Below are positions 1 through 8,483 of a DNA stretch of 64,000 bases, in pieces. The notes beneath the pieces are model-generated. The model was given only the letters and a program-made list of their open reading frames with translations, ran no database searches and was not told the origin of the DNA. Position 1 is the stretch's first letter; every line of letters begins with the position of its first letter. A program made the translations under genes and the position numbers. Source of the DNA: Saprospiraceae bacterium (lineage in GTDB: Bacteria; Bacteroidota; Bacteroidia; Chitinophagales; Saprospiraceae); contig JANQPA010000017.1 in assembly GCA_028285545.1 (NCBI GenBank), positions 1 through 64,000 on the forward strand, written 5' to 3'.

Positions 1-115
1 CCCCAATACCCCAATACCCCAATACCCCAATACCCCAATACCCCAATACCCCAATACCCCAATACCCCAATACCCCAATACCCCAATACCCCAATAACCC
101 AATAACCCAATAACC
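1..115. repeat. Octamer tandem array CCCCAATA, at least 12 copies
   Basis: Twelve perfect copies of CCCCAATA occupy positions 1-96, followed by two ACCCAATA variants (97-112) and decay into an A-rich stretch. The array begins at the window edge, so its true length is unknown. It ends 15-18 bases before the ATG of the AraC-type gene at 130. The other strand reads TATTGGGG repeatedly, giving many G4 runs with four-base loops, a classical G-quadruplex pattern. All + frames are open inside the array but close at its end or shortly before the ATG, so it is not fused to that gene. Confidence 0.97.
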
Positions 116-129
116 AAAAAAAACTTGTT

Positions 130-1248
130 ATGACTAGTTGGCAATTAAACGTGTACGACCTAATAATCCTTTTTGGCATATTTCAGGCTTTTATTTTTAG
201 TCTTATTTTTTTGTTGAAAAACAAAGGAAACCTGGCTACTTTTTTCCTTAGTCTCCTGTTATTAGAATTCTCATTCAATGCCTTCATTTTTTTGGTGCTT
301 ACCTATGGGGGATACAACCGTTATCCCTGGCTGCATCTTTTTCCATATGGTTTAGAGTATGTTATTGGACCAACTTTGTATTTTTTTGTAAGGCATTCTT
401 TAGATGAAGGCTATAAGATGAATTTAAAGAAATGGGCCTGGTTCTCATTGGTCCTTTTAAACTATCCCCATAGTATTTATCATTTAATCTTTGGCCGAAA
501 GGTACTGCATCTTGAAATTCATGCTTTTTTAGATGATCTGGGATACGGGGCACTTATTCCGATATTTATTTCCCTTTTTCTGTCCTATAGAGCCGTCCGA
601 CAGTTTGAACAAAATGGTGAACATAAATTTTCAAAGACCAGGCCTGGACAGCTGAAAAGAATAAAGCTTGTTTTGGGAGGGTGTACCTTTCTAAGTTTGA
701 TTTTCCTGGGGCGAATTTTAGTGGATGAATTTTTTACAAAATTGAATTATTGGCAGGAGTATCTCATTCATTCGAGTCTGACTGGAGGTATTCTAATTTT
801 TGGCATTGGTGGAATACTCTTTTCTCTGGAATTTATTCATGAAAAAAGAAAGCATAAAATGCTAAATAAGCCTAGTTCAAGAAAAACTTATGAGTCAAAT
901 GTTCAGCTTTTAACCAATCTTATGGAGAAGGAGCACTTGTATTTAAATTCGAATTTAAACATCCGCCTCTTAGAAGAAAAAACCGGACTAAACTCTAAAG
1001 ATATTTCTATGACTCTTAATCATGGGATGGGGCAAAGTTTTTACGAATTTATCAATTATTATCGCCTAAAGGAAGTGCAAAAGCGATTGTTAGATCCCCA
1101 ACATCAACATTTAACCATCCTCGGTATTGCCAATGAATCGGGCTTTAAGTCAAAAGCTACTTTCAACCGGATTTTCAAAGAATGGACAGGACTTACTCCT
1201 TTGGAGTATAGGAATTTTTACAAAAATAGGTCTCATAGAAGGGAATAA
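130..1248 (+). CDS. AraC-family regulator with multi-TM N-terminal domain
   Basis: The 372-residue protein has a hydrophobic N-terminal half with about six or seven membrane segments (roughly residues 8-30, 36-60, 70-88, 100-118, 135-152, 180-195 and 215-235). A C-terminal AraC-type double helix-turn-helix follows (about 275-368), with the typical second-helix stretch IANESGFKSKATFNRIFKEW ahead of GLTPLEYR. Such proteins are common one-component regulators in Bacteroidota and are thought to sense a signal at the membrane. The octamer array directly upstream may affect its promoter. The ATG at 130 is used because the frame is closed by a stop at 103-105. The signal and targets are unknown. Confidence 0.9.
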   Translation: MTSWQLNVYDLIILFGIFQAFIFSLIFLLKNKGNLATFFLSLLLLEFSFNAFIFLVLTYGGYNRYPWLHLFPYGLEYVIGPTLYFFVRHSLDEGYKMNLKKWAWFSLVLLNYPHSIYHLIFGRKVLHLEIHAFLDDLGYGALIPIFISLFLSYRAVRQFEQNGEHKFSKTRPGQLKRIKLVLGGCTFLSLIFLGRILVDEFFTKLNYWQEYLIHSSLTGGILIFGIGGILFSLEFIHEKRKHKMLNKPSSRKTYESNVQLLTNLMEKEHLYLNSNLNIRLLEEKTGLNSKDISMTLNHGMGQSFYEFINYYRLKEVQKRLLDPQHQHLTILGIANESGFKSKATFNRIFKEWTGLTPLEYRNFYKNRSHRRE

Positions 1249-1318
1249 GACTCCTGAGGAGAGATAGAATTTGTTTCATAGAACTCGGATAAAATACATT
1301 GTAAAAAAAAATCCGACT

Positions 1319-3196
1319 ATGATTCATTCATTAAAAATTCAGGTTATTTCTATTCTTTTTCTCTTTTTTAACTGTTCAGGAGCTTTCTGCCAGACTTCCA
1401 TCTCACCGGCTTATACAGCCTATGTTCAGATAGACCCATCTAAAGCTTATCAATTGTATGGAGCTGTTTGGGAAGACCCCTCTTCTTCAAATGCTGATCG
1501 TCTTGAAGCTGGAAGGATGTTAAGTAAAATGGAGTGGTTATTTTATCAAAATGTAAAGGAGGCCATATCTCGTTTATCTAAAATGGAAGAAATGGGTAGT
1601 GAATTGGATCAAACCTATGCCCTATGGTCCAGAATATTAATTTCCCAAAATCGGTATAAGGAGGCGATCAATATTACTCAAAGAGGCCTCAATGAGTTGA
1701 AAGCAGCAGATCAAAATCTTAAAATGATAATTGCTTTTGCCCATGCTGTCAATGAAAAAAGTAAATACCTGATGATGAATAACGAGGAAGTGGCAGACAA
1801 GTGGAATTCTGAAGAAATCAAGTCGGCTTTGGACCTGGTCGGCCAAAATTTTGACCATTTCTTTGGGGATCCACTGGCTAGTAAAATAATGCTGGGACTG
1901 GCACTTCAATTGGATCAAAAAGAGACCATCCGTAAAGCCTGGCTCTCCTATTTTCGATTGAAAGATAGCGACGAATTAGCTCCCACATTGAAAAAATCCT
2001 TTAATTATTTAACTCAAAGTTTAGATCAAAAAGAGGGCAAATTAAGTCAGAGAGAAGCTTTATTCCTAAGCCTGGCTGGTTCTGGTTTTTATGAAGAAGC
2101 ATTGATGATAGCAAATAAATATGCTGATTTGAAAAACTCTTCCAACGAAAACATCCAGGACTACCTTAGTTGGATAAGTTATCTGTTGAGGATAAAACCT
2201 AAACTTGACGATTTTTATCGGCAGACTGCCTTGGGAAAAGAAAATCGTAAACTTTTTAAAAAGTATTTAACAGATGAAAGTAAAAAAGTCTGGCTAGCCC
2301 TTAATTGGGAAGACAAGACGCCCAAGTTTAGGATGGAGTCTTTTATTCCCGAAGTAAAAAAGAGGTTTGGCACAGTAATAAGAACATACACCAACCAATA
2401 TTTTGGTATTCACATCGGACACGCTATAGATGAGCAGATTTTGATGGTAGAGCAGCATGGCAGACAAGCAAAAATGCAATATGTAAAGGTAGATCATATG
2501 CTTTCCAATGGATACGAACCCTGGTTTTGGGATGGCAAGCTTACACATGGCGGCTGGGTGAACTCTACCACTTCCATTTTTCAGGTAAGGCTCACAGATC
2601 TTGCCCTTAAATCCTGGGAACGCGTGCATAATCCTGATGAAAGAAAAAAGAGAATCCAAAGAATTGAGGACAGGAAGAGCAAAGATGAAGGGTATCTTAA
2701 GAAAAACCCTTATTCTTACCTGCCTGGAATACATGCTAGTATTCGCTTCAAATCGATTGATCAACTTTATCAGTCTCTTAAAAAGAAAGACTATTCTGAA
2801 TCTGAGCTTAAAGTGAAATTTATCGCATCTATGGAACGGATCATTGATTTTGGGGTCATTCAACACGAGGCCCGCCATGCTATCGACAAAGAGATAAAAA
2901 ACTGGAAGGATGCCGAATTTGAATTCAGAGCTAAACTATCTGAAATCTATTTTAGTGAGATGCCTTTTCTAACATTAGGATACGGTGGGGTTCTTTCTGC
3001 CAATATTGGAGATAAATCGGCCCATGGTCAGGCTAATTTGATGATCATGAAGGGTTTAGTGGAATGGATGAAAAAGAACCAGGAATCCATTCAAGGTTTT
3101 GATTCCAAAATAGAAATATTAGCACAACTGGATTTGCTAAGTGAGCGGCAGTTAAAAGCAGCTATTTCTTCTATGGATCCCTTAAGGTTAAGATAA
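1319..3196 (+). CDS. Secreted protein with helical repeats and HEARH metal-site-like motif
   Basis: I do not recognise a named family. The ATG at 1319 is preferred over the TTG at 1271 because it begins a clean signal peptide (MIHSLKIQVISILFLFF, then CSGAFC). About 625 residues follow. The first half is rich in amphipathic helices resembling TPR-type solenoids (for example SRILISQNRYKEAINITQRG). Near residue 525 lies QHEARHAIDKE, an HExxH arrangement that could bind zinc, and further on come HGQANLMIMKGL and a helical C-terminus. I infer a periplasmic or surface metallohydrolase-like protein, but the third ligand is not assignable. It begins 70 bases after the AraC gene and may be controlled by it. 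Confidence 0.7.
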   Translation: MIHSLKIQVISILFLFFNCSGAFCQTSISPAYTAYVQIDPSKAYQLYGAVWEDPSSSNADRLEAGRMLSKMEWLFYQNVKEAISRLSKMEEMGSELDQTYALWSRILISQNRYKEAINITQRGLNELKAADQNLKMIIAFAHAVNEKSKYLMMNNEEVADKWNSEEIKSALDLVGQNFDHFFGDPLASKIMLGLALQLDQKETIRKAWLSYFRLKDSDELAPTLKKSFNYLTQSLDQKEGKLSQREALFLSLAGSGFYEEALMIANKYADLKNSSNENIQDYLSWISYLLRIKPKLDDFYRQTALGKENRKLFKKYLTDESKKVWLALNWEDKTPKFRMESFIPEVKKRFGTVIRTYTNQYFGIHIGHAIDEQILMVEQHGRQAKMQYVKVDHMLSNGYEPWFWDGKLTHGGWVNSTTSIFQVRLTDLALKSWERVHNPDERKKRIQRIEDRKSKDEGYLKKNPYSYLPGIHASIRFKSIDQLYQSLKKKDYSESELKVKFIASMERIIDFGVIQHEARHAIDKEIKNWKDAEFEFRAKLSEIYFSEMPFLTLGYGGVLSANIGDKSAHGQANLMIMKGLVEWMKKNQESIQGFDSKIEILAQLDLLSERQLKAAISSMDPLRLR

Positions 3197-3605
3197 GATT
3201 TAATACCCTTGTCCAAGAACTCCTTCTTTTTGACCGAAAGACCTACGATTCCAAATTTTAAATCTGGATAGATTGCAGTCCATACAATTATGTAATGCAC
3301 AAATGTGAATGCCTAAGACCCATTTTATTCTAAAATTTTGTACTTCTCGTTGTTAAAAACTTTTAAAAACAAGTAGACTTAAAGAATCTGATTTACTTTA
3401 GATCGAATTTGTATTTTGAGTTTTCGTTTTGTCCCTAAACCCAAATGTTAAATGTCATAGTATTATATAAAGTAAGTTGAATCGCAACTTACTAGTAGAA
3501 AGTAAAAAGTAGAAAGACTAATCCTTCTACCTTCTACTTTTTACCAACTACTCAAGTTGCATCGCAACTTAAATTATTTAATTAAACCAAATTCGACTAA
3601 TCATT
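3197..3605. other. Intergenic region holding a nested inverted repeat
   Basis: No gene is supported here. The notable content is the nested inverted repeat described for 3472-3571, which ends 34 bases before the next ATG. The first part (3197-3470) is plain AT-rich DNA with no clear hairpin. Confidence 0.6.
3472..3571. repeat. Nested imperfect inverted repeat, REP/MITE-like
   Basis: Two short palindromes, AAGTTGAATCGCAACTT (3474-3490) and AAGTTGCATCGCAACTT (3554-3570), form the outer ends. Inside them AGTAAAAAGTAGAAAG faces CTTCTACTTTTTAC. The whole unit is therefore an imperfect inverted repeat of about 100 bp with arms of about 43 bases. No coding capacity is seen. The CTTCTACTTT core recurs at 24290-24310 and 26824-26890. 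Confidence 0.8.
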
Positions 3606-4655
3606 ATGAAAGTACTTAATACCCTGATTTTTTTATTGGCAATAATCCAAATTAGCTTCAGCCAAAACACTTCCATGTCTATTTTTGATAACCTGGTTGG
3701 CAAAACCTGGCAAGCAGAAGGCAAATGGGGTGATGGCAGCAAATTTAAGCAAGAAATTACGCTGGAGTATAGCCTTGATAAAAACTTGGTTGTCACTAAA
3801 TCTAAAGGCTTTACAGATCAAGAACAAACTAAATATGGAGATAGAAATCATGGGATCCGCAAATATGATGAGGCCTCAAAGAGTTTAAAGTTTTGGGAGT
3901 TTGACGTGTTTGGCGGAGTCACCGAAGGTACCATTAGCAGTGAAGGAAAAAACATTATGTATCAATATGAATATGGAGGTTCTAAGGTGACTGACCTTTG
4001 GGAATATGTAGATGATCATACCTATAATTTTAAAGTTGGGAACTACGCTGATGGTAAGTGGAAGCAAGTCTACCTCAATACCCAGTTTAAAGCCTTACCA
4101 CAAGAATCTTTAACGGCTTCCCAAACAGATTTACCTTATAAAAAGATACCGGATTATCCGGAAAAATATACTGCTACCAATGTAGCGGCCAGAATGGTAG
4201 ATGGGCTAGGATTTCGATATTATTGGGCTACTGAAGGCTTAAGAGAACAAGACCTTAGCTTTAAACCTAGCCCGGAAGGGCGAACGTTAGAACAAACAGT
4301 TGATCACATTCATGGACTGGTACTAACCATCGTTAATGCGGTAAATGAAAGACCCAATATTCGATCCGCTTCCCCACCACCCAAGCTTAGCTTTGCTGAA
4401 AAAAGAAAAGCAACACTGCTTAATCTCCAGGAGGCCAGTAATATCTTAAAAAAGAGCAAGTCTAAAAAGATGAAAGACTTTATGGTGATTTTTCAAAATG
4501 GAGAAAACAAAACCGAATTCCCCTTCTGGAATGAAATCAATGGCCCCATAGCGGATGCGCTTTGGCACGTGGGACAGGTGGTTAGTTTTAGAAGATCTGC
4601 AGGTAATCCATTTCCTTCAGGAGTAAGTGTGCTTAGCGGTGTAAGACGGGAGTAA
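3606..4655 (+). CDS. Secreted lipocalin-like/DinB-like two-domain protein
   Basis: A signal peptide (MKVLNTLIFLLAIIQISFSQ) is followed by a beta-rich domain of about 135 residues resembling DUF1579-type lipocalin-like folds (LVGKTWQAEGKWGDG at the start). From about residue 190 there is a DinB-superfamily four-helix domain, marked by TVDHIHGLVLTIVNAV and by ALWHVGQVVSFRR near the end. Those histidines are typical metal ligands of DinB proteins. DinB-like enzymes in other bacteria include thiol-dependent transferases, but the reaction here is unknown. The fusion of a secreted beta-barrel-like domain with DinB is what stands out. Confidence 0.75.
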   Translation: MKVLNTLIFLLAIIQISFSQNTSMSIFDNLVGKTWQAEGKWGDGSKFKQEITLEYSLDKNLVVTKSKGFTDQEQTKYGDRNHGIRKYDEASKSLKFWEFDVFGGVTEGTISSEGKNIMYQYEYGGSKVTDLWEYVDDHTYNFKVGNYADGKWKQVYLNTQFKALPQESLTASQTDLPYKKIPDYPEKYTATNVAARMVDGLGFRYYWATEGLREQDLSFKPSPEGRTLEQTVDHIHGLVLTIVNAVNERPNIRSASPPPKLSFAEKRKATLLNLQEASNILKKSKSKKMKDFMVIFQNGENKTEFPFWNEINGPIADALWHVGQVVSFRRSAGNPFPSGVSVLSGVRRE

Positions 4656-4674
4656 AGTTATTTGACCTGGGCTT

Positions 4675-4696
4675 GAGGCGATTTCCAAATCGCCTC
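4675..4696 (+). terminator. Hairpin after the DinB-like gene
   Basis: GAGGCGATTT and AAATCGCCTC are perfect 10-base arms separated by two bases, located 20 bases after the stop codon of the preceding gene. There is only a weak T-rich tail (TGTTTATAT), so termination is likely but not certain. Confidence 0.6.
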
Positions 4697-4789
4697 GCTG
4701 TTTATATCGCCATTCAGGAAGGCATTAAATTTTGTAACCCTTGCTGAAAAAAATAGTCTCTTAAATAATTCGTTTAAAATCACCTTCTA

Positions 4790-5929
4790 ATGAGACTGTT
4801 ATTTCTGTTTGTGATGTGTATGTCACTCTATACCCTTATGCTTGGCCAAAAAAGCCAGTCTGGGATGATTAAGACCATTTCCCTTCATTCTACTATCCTG
4901 AACCAGGACCGGGAAATACTTTTATACACCTCTCCTAATATCAAACAAGAATCAGATCGACTTCCAACCTTTTATCTTTTAGATGGTAAGGTGAATATTA
5001 ATTTACTAATTGGTTTGGTAGAAAACTTGGAAAGGGCAGAATTATTACCTCCGGTAAATATAGTGGGAATCAATACCTATGACTACGATAGGGAATATGA
5101 TTTGTCAAACCCTGCTACTTCCAAGAAAATAAATTTTAAAACTGGTGGAGCAAACAAATTCAGTGACTTCATTGATGAAGAACTGATTCCTGAAGTCGAA
5201 AAAGAATTACCGGCAGGAAACCATAGAGTATTAATCGGTCATTCTTTTGGCGGCAGATTTGGATTGGATTTTATATTAAATTACCCCAATGTTTTCCATT
5301 CTGCCATTTTAATCGACCCGAGTTTGTGGTGGAATGACGGCGAAATCCTGACTTTGATAGAAGAAAATAAACGAGCTTTTTCAAATACCTTGATTTATCT
5401 TTCCGAAGCAGGAAGAGAGAAAGAATCATTGGATTTATTTCATTCTCTTCCCTCTTCATTGCAAACCATAAATTTTAAAATTGAAGAGTTTCCTGAAGAA
5501 AATCACATCAGCACCTTACCTCAGGCCATTTTTCAGGGGATAAAATTTTGCTTTTTTCCATTTTCAGAATTGGAAGCACTTTATGAATTGGAAGTTTTGC
5601 CTGTGGAGGAAATTAAGAAAAATGTGTCCACACTTTCCAGAACTTTCAATACCCGAATTTATCCCAAAAGCCGCCCTTTAGCGACTTTTGCAAGGACACT
5701 GACCAGAGATGGAAAACCCAAAAAGGCCATTTCAATATTAGAATATCTAAAAGAATATCATCCCGAAAATATAATGGTACTCAACTTTTTAGGAGAGGCC
5801 TACCAGGAAAACGGAGACCTGGAAAAAGCAAAACAAGTGTTTCAGCAATCCCTAGCTATTGCCAAAGCCAAAAAATCACCAATGGTCCGTTGGATAGAAA
5901 AACGACTTACAGAACTGAATAAAGATTAA
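4790..5929 (+). CDS. Alpha/beta-hydrolase esterase with C-terminal TPR
   Basis: This is a secreted putative esterase (esterase D / IroE-like, PF00756-type). A signal peptide (about 1-19) precedes an alpha/beta-hydrolase core with TFYLLDGK near residue 65 and the nucleophile elbow GHSFGG (Ser152). The expected acidic residue is probably in the AILIDPSLWW region and the histidine in EENHIST. After the core, residues about 325-372 (MVLNFLGEAYQENGDLEKAK) form a TPR unit. The family hydrolyses esters such as siderophore lactones; the substrate here is not evident. The gene faces the next one head to tail with only 4 bases between them. Confidence 0.85.
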   Translation: MRLLFLFVMCMSLYTLMLGQKSQSGMIKTISLHSTILNQDREILLYTSPNIKQESDRLPTFYLLDGKVNINLLIGLVENLERAELLPPVNIVGINTYDYDREYDLSNPATSKKINFKTGGANKFSDFIDEELIPEVEKELPAGNHRVLIGHSFGGRFGLDFILNYPNVFHSAILIDPSLWWNDGEILTLIEENKRAFSNTLIYLSEAGREKESLDLFHSLPSSLQTINFKIEEFPEENHISTLPQAIFQGIKFCFFPFSELEALYELEVLPVEEIKKNVSTLSRTFNTRIYPKSRPLATFARTLTRDGKPKKAISILEYLKEYHPENIMVLNFLGEAYQENGDLEKAKQVFQQSLAIAKAKKSPMVRWIEKRLTELNKD

Positions 5930-5933
5930 GCGA

Positions 5934-7040
5934 TTAATCTCGGTCAAGCAAACCTTTTAATCTATTTACCTGATTTTGATACCCTTGCCAGCCAAAATAT
6001 TCATCCATAATGGCGGCACGTCTTTCCAGGGTGTTCAGATAATCTTTTGTGTAAATGGAGGCATCAGCTTCTACAGTTGTATCATCATTACTAAGATATA
6101 AAAGGCCATCAACCAACTGCCCCGTGGAAGGGAATTGTTCAATGCTAAGTGGCCTCCACTGTTTTTGACCATCTATAATTACCTGTACGTTAATACTACC
6201 AGAATAATATCTTTGAAAACTGTTTTCGGAAAATGGAGTATCATTCACCTGTTGATAAAATGGAATTTTTTTATCCCTGAATTGGACAGCACCTTCTGCA
6301 TCAGGAACCACATTCCAGATCATAACCACCTCATCAGGATATTTTTCTTCTAATAGCTGGCCTAAGCTTGCACGCTGTTGATCTTTAGTAGGTTTACTAG
6401 TCCTAAGATCTAGAGGAAGAATGTGCATTCCTCCTATAATAACCAGTGCTTTTCTGCTTTTTTTGATTACCTCTTTTTCTATAAGAGAAAATGGCTTTAC
6501 ATCACGTTGGGATAAATAAGTTTCATAGTCTTTCGCATTATTGACTTTAGCCCATTGGATGGGAGGATCTCCTAAGATTACTCTATACTGGGATGATCTT
6601 TTGTTGGCAGCATTAATTTTTTTTATTTCCTTATAAAAATTTTCATAAACAGGAGAATCCCAAACAAATAATTGGGTGGTATTTCTCCAGATCAGGCTTA
6701 AAGAGTCCTCCTCCATATCCTCTCCTGATAGGTATTTATCTATTTGATTTTGGTAGGCTGCATTACCAAATTCCACCACTATATCATCGATTATTTTAGC
6801 CGTTTTTTTATGAGATAATAATTCCAGTACAAATTCATGGTATTCCTTCCGACCATGAGATTCTCCAAGCATTACCACTGAATGGGTGTCGAATAAGTTT
6901 AAAATGGATTCTATTGGGTCTCTTTTGTATGTATCTTTTTGTTGAAATGATAAAAAGGAGACCAATACTACTACCAGGGTCGATGGTAAAACCCAATATT
7001 TAATACCCTTTTTGCTGCTCTTAAAATAATTTAATGCCAT
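5934..7040 (-). CDS. EreA/ChaN-like (Tiki superfamily) membrane-anchored protein
   Basis: One N-terminal membrane segment (about residues 15-33) anchors a periplasmic domain that opens with VVMLGESHGRKEYHEFVLEL. This matches the GExxHG-type motif shared by erythromycin-esterase-like and ChaN-like proteins. A later VIIGGMHILPLD supplies the second conserved histidine region. Members include macrolide esterases and haem-binding proteins, and the sequence does not decide between them. The protein ends convergently with the esterase gene, where AGATTAA and TTAATCT flank the two stop codons. Confidence 0.65.
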   Translation of the reverse strand: MALNYFKSSKKGIKYWVLPSTLVVVLVSFLSFQQKDTYKRDPIESILNLFDTHSVVMLGESHGRKEYHEFVLELLSHKKTAKIIDDIVVEFGNAAYQNQIDKYLSGEDMEEDSLSLIWRNTTQLFVWDSPVYENFYKEIKKINAANKRSSQYRVILGDPPIQWAKVNNAKDYETYLSQRDVKPFSLIEKEVIKKSRKALVIIGGMHILPLDLRTSKPTKDQQRASLGQLLEEKYPDEVVMIWNVVPDAEGAVQFRDKKIPFYQQVNDTPFSENSFQRYYSGSINVQVIIDGQKQWRPLSIEQFPSTGQLVDGLLYLSNDDTTVEADASIYTKDYLNTLERRAAIMDEYFGWQGYQNQVNRLKGLLDRD

Positions 7041-7126
7041 GATTCTTATTCCAGTTTGGTTAACATCATCTATTTTACCTCAGAGGAAAGATAAGCATGG
7101 AAAAATCTAAGTTCAATTTAAAAGGG

Positions 7127-8230
7127 TTAATCTAAAGCCTTTATTAACCCTTTTAATTGTTTACGAAAAGTTTGTAGTTTTTTTTGTTTGGCCGTATTTC
7201 CTATCTCATCAATTTGAAGACCCTCTCTAATAATATTGCTATCAAAACCTAAGTCTGATGCTTTTAGCTCATAATTGGAGAGGTTATCATAATAAACTAT
7301 GATACATTCATGTCGCATAGTTGGCCCATAATATACCATGGAATGACCTAGGATAAGATCTTCATAAGCATATCCTTCTTCTTTAAGGTATTGGTAAGTT
7401 ACTTCATGTTCAAGTCCTCGGTCCTGCCACCTTTTGATGAAATTACCGATATGAGTCAGGCCAATCTGCTGGCCATGGTTTCCAAAAATCAAGCCTCCAA
7501 AAGACAGGGAATCCGTATATCTTCTTCGGTAAGTATAGTTGGTATGGGGAAGGTATTCTTCAAATTGGAAGGTGATCATTTTTTGGATCTTTTTATCCTC
7601 AATTACTCCAAATAAAAAGCGCTCCACTTTTGCTGAGCCAAATAGTACGAAATCTAATTTGCCAAGAAATTGGAACTCTCCATCAACCTTCACTTTTAAC
7701 TTTGGCTTAGCTTCGGAGGTCAGGATGTTGTTTTCCACCTTTCTTTTAATGACTTCATTTTGTGCCTGGAATTGGCGGTTCCATTCCTTAAAATCTGTGT
7801 AATCAGTGTGTGTAATTATTTTATCTCCATCAAATTGTAAAATACTTACCTCCCTAACTGCAAAACGATAAGTTTTTCCTATCCTTTTATTTTCCCAGGC
7901 ATAATTCAAAATACCTTCAAAAATGGCATATTGACCCGAAACATAATGTTGCTCGATGGAATATGTCATATCCGAAATTTCAGCTGTTGCCTGCTGAAGA
8001 TGTGCTAAAACAGCTGTTTTCCCTTTTACTGGTTTATTGGAAGGGTCAATTTCTGACCAGGTAGGATCACTCCAAACCACATTCTCTGCCAAATATTTTT
8101 GATAGGTATCCTGATCTTTAGTAAAATAAGCATCCAGATAAGTTCTACTTATGGATTCAAGATCTTGAGCTATGCTAAATCCCAGTACAAATACAAATAA
8201 TACAGTTAAGGGTAATTTTCTATTGATCAT
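7127..8230 (-). CDS. Secreted SnoaL/NTF2-like protein with unassigned C-terminal domain
   Basis: A signal peptide (MINRKLPLTVLFVFVLGFSIAQ) precedes a SnoaL/NTF2-like cone fold (about residues 25-150), recognisable from the start SISRTYLDAYFTKDQDTYQKYL, VVWSDPTW and the WNRQFQAQ end. The remaining 200 residues (from about 165) match no family I know and are rich in beta strands and aromatic residues (LPHTNYTYRRRYTDS). The NTF2-like part often binds small molecules or acts as a polyketide cyclase, but no active site is evident here. It is probably periplasmic, transcribed as a single gene 87 bases upstream of the EreA/ChaN-like gene on the same strand. Confidence 0.65.
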   Translation of the reverse strand: MINRKLPLTVLFVFVLGFSIAQDLESISRTYLDAYFTKDQDTYQKYLAENVVWSDPTWSEIDPSNKPVKGKTAVLAHLQQATAEISDMTYSIEQHYVSGQYAIFEGILNYAWENKRIGKTYRFAVREVSILQFDGDKIITHTDYTDFKEWNRQFQAQNEVIKRKVENNILTSEAKPKLKVKVDGEFQFLGKLDFVLFGSAKVERFLFGVIEDKKIQKMITFQFEEYLPHTNYTYRRRYTDSLSFGGLIFGNHGQQIGLTHIGNFIKRWQDRGLEHEVTYQYLKEEGYAYEDLILGHSMVYYGPTMRHECIIVYYDNLSNYELKASDLGFDSNIIREGLQIDEIGNTAKQKKLQTFRKQLKGLIKALD

Positions 8231-8400
8231 GCCTGTGGTTTTAAGGGCTAATTTCTATTGACCTTATGATGGTCCTGCCCAATGGGAAAAATCATGTTTC
8301 ACATCAAATGAAATCTAGTAAGAATAAATCAATAGACTTATGATTTTTAGAAAGGTTAAATTTTAATTGATTTATTAGGTTTTTGTATGATACATTCTGA

Positions 8401-8458
8401 CTACCACCATACTTAAGGGAAAAGCAGAAATAATTATTCCCTTAAGCATGGTGGTGGA
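8401..8458 (-). terminator. Long hairpin downstream of the S41 protease gene
   Basis: CTACCACCATACTTAAGGGA pairs with TCCCTTAAGCATGGTGGTGG across a 16-base loop with one or two mismatches. It lies 26 bases beyond the stop of the minus-strand protease gene. No T-run follows on that strand, so it could also be an mRNA-stabilising hairpin. Confidence 0.6.
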
Positions 8459-8483
8459 CAATCAAGGTGTCAATAGACTTGTT

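Noticed and set aside
1-115. Telomere-like repeat
   Set aside because: TATTGGGG resembles ciliate telomere units, but the array is followed at once by a bacterial-type gene and the window has no linear-end features.
2294-2878. 194-codon minus-strand reading frame
   Set aside because: It lies fully inside the plus-strand gene 1319-3196 and its translation has no domain or signal features.
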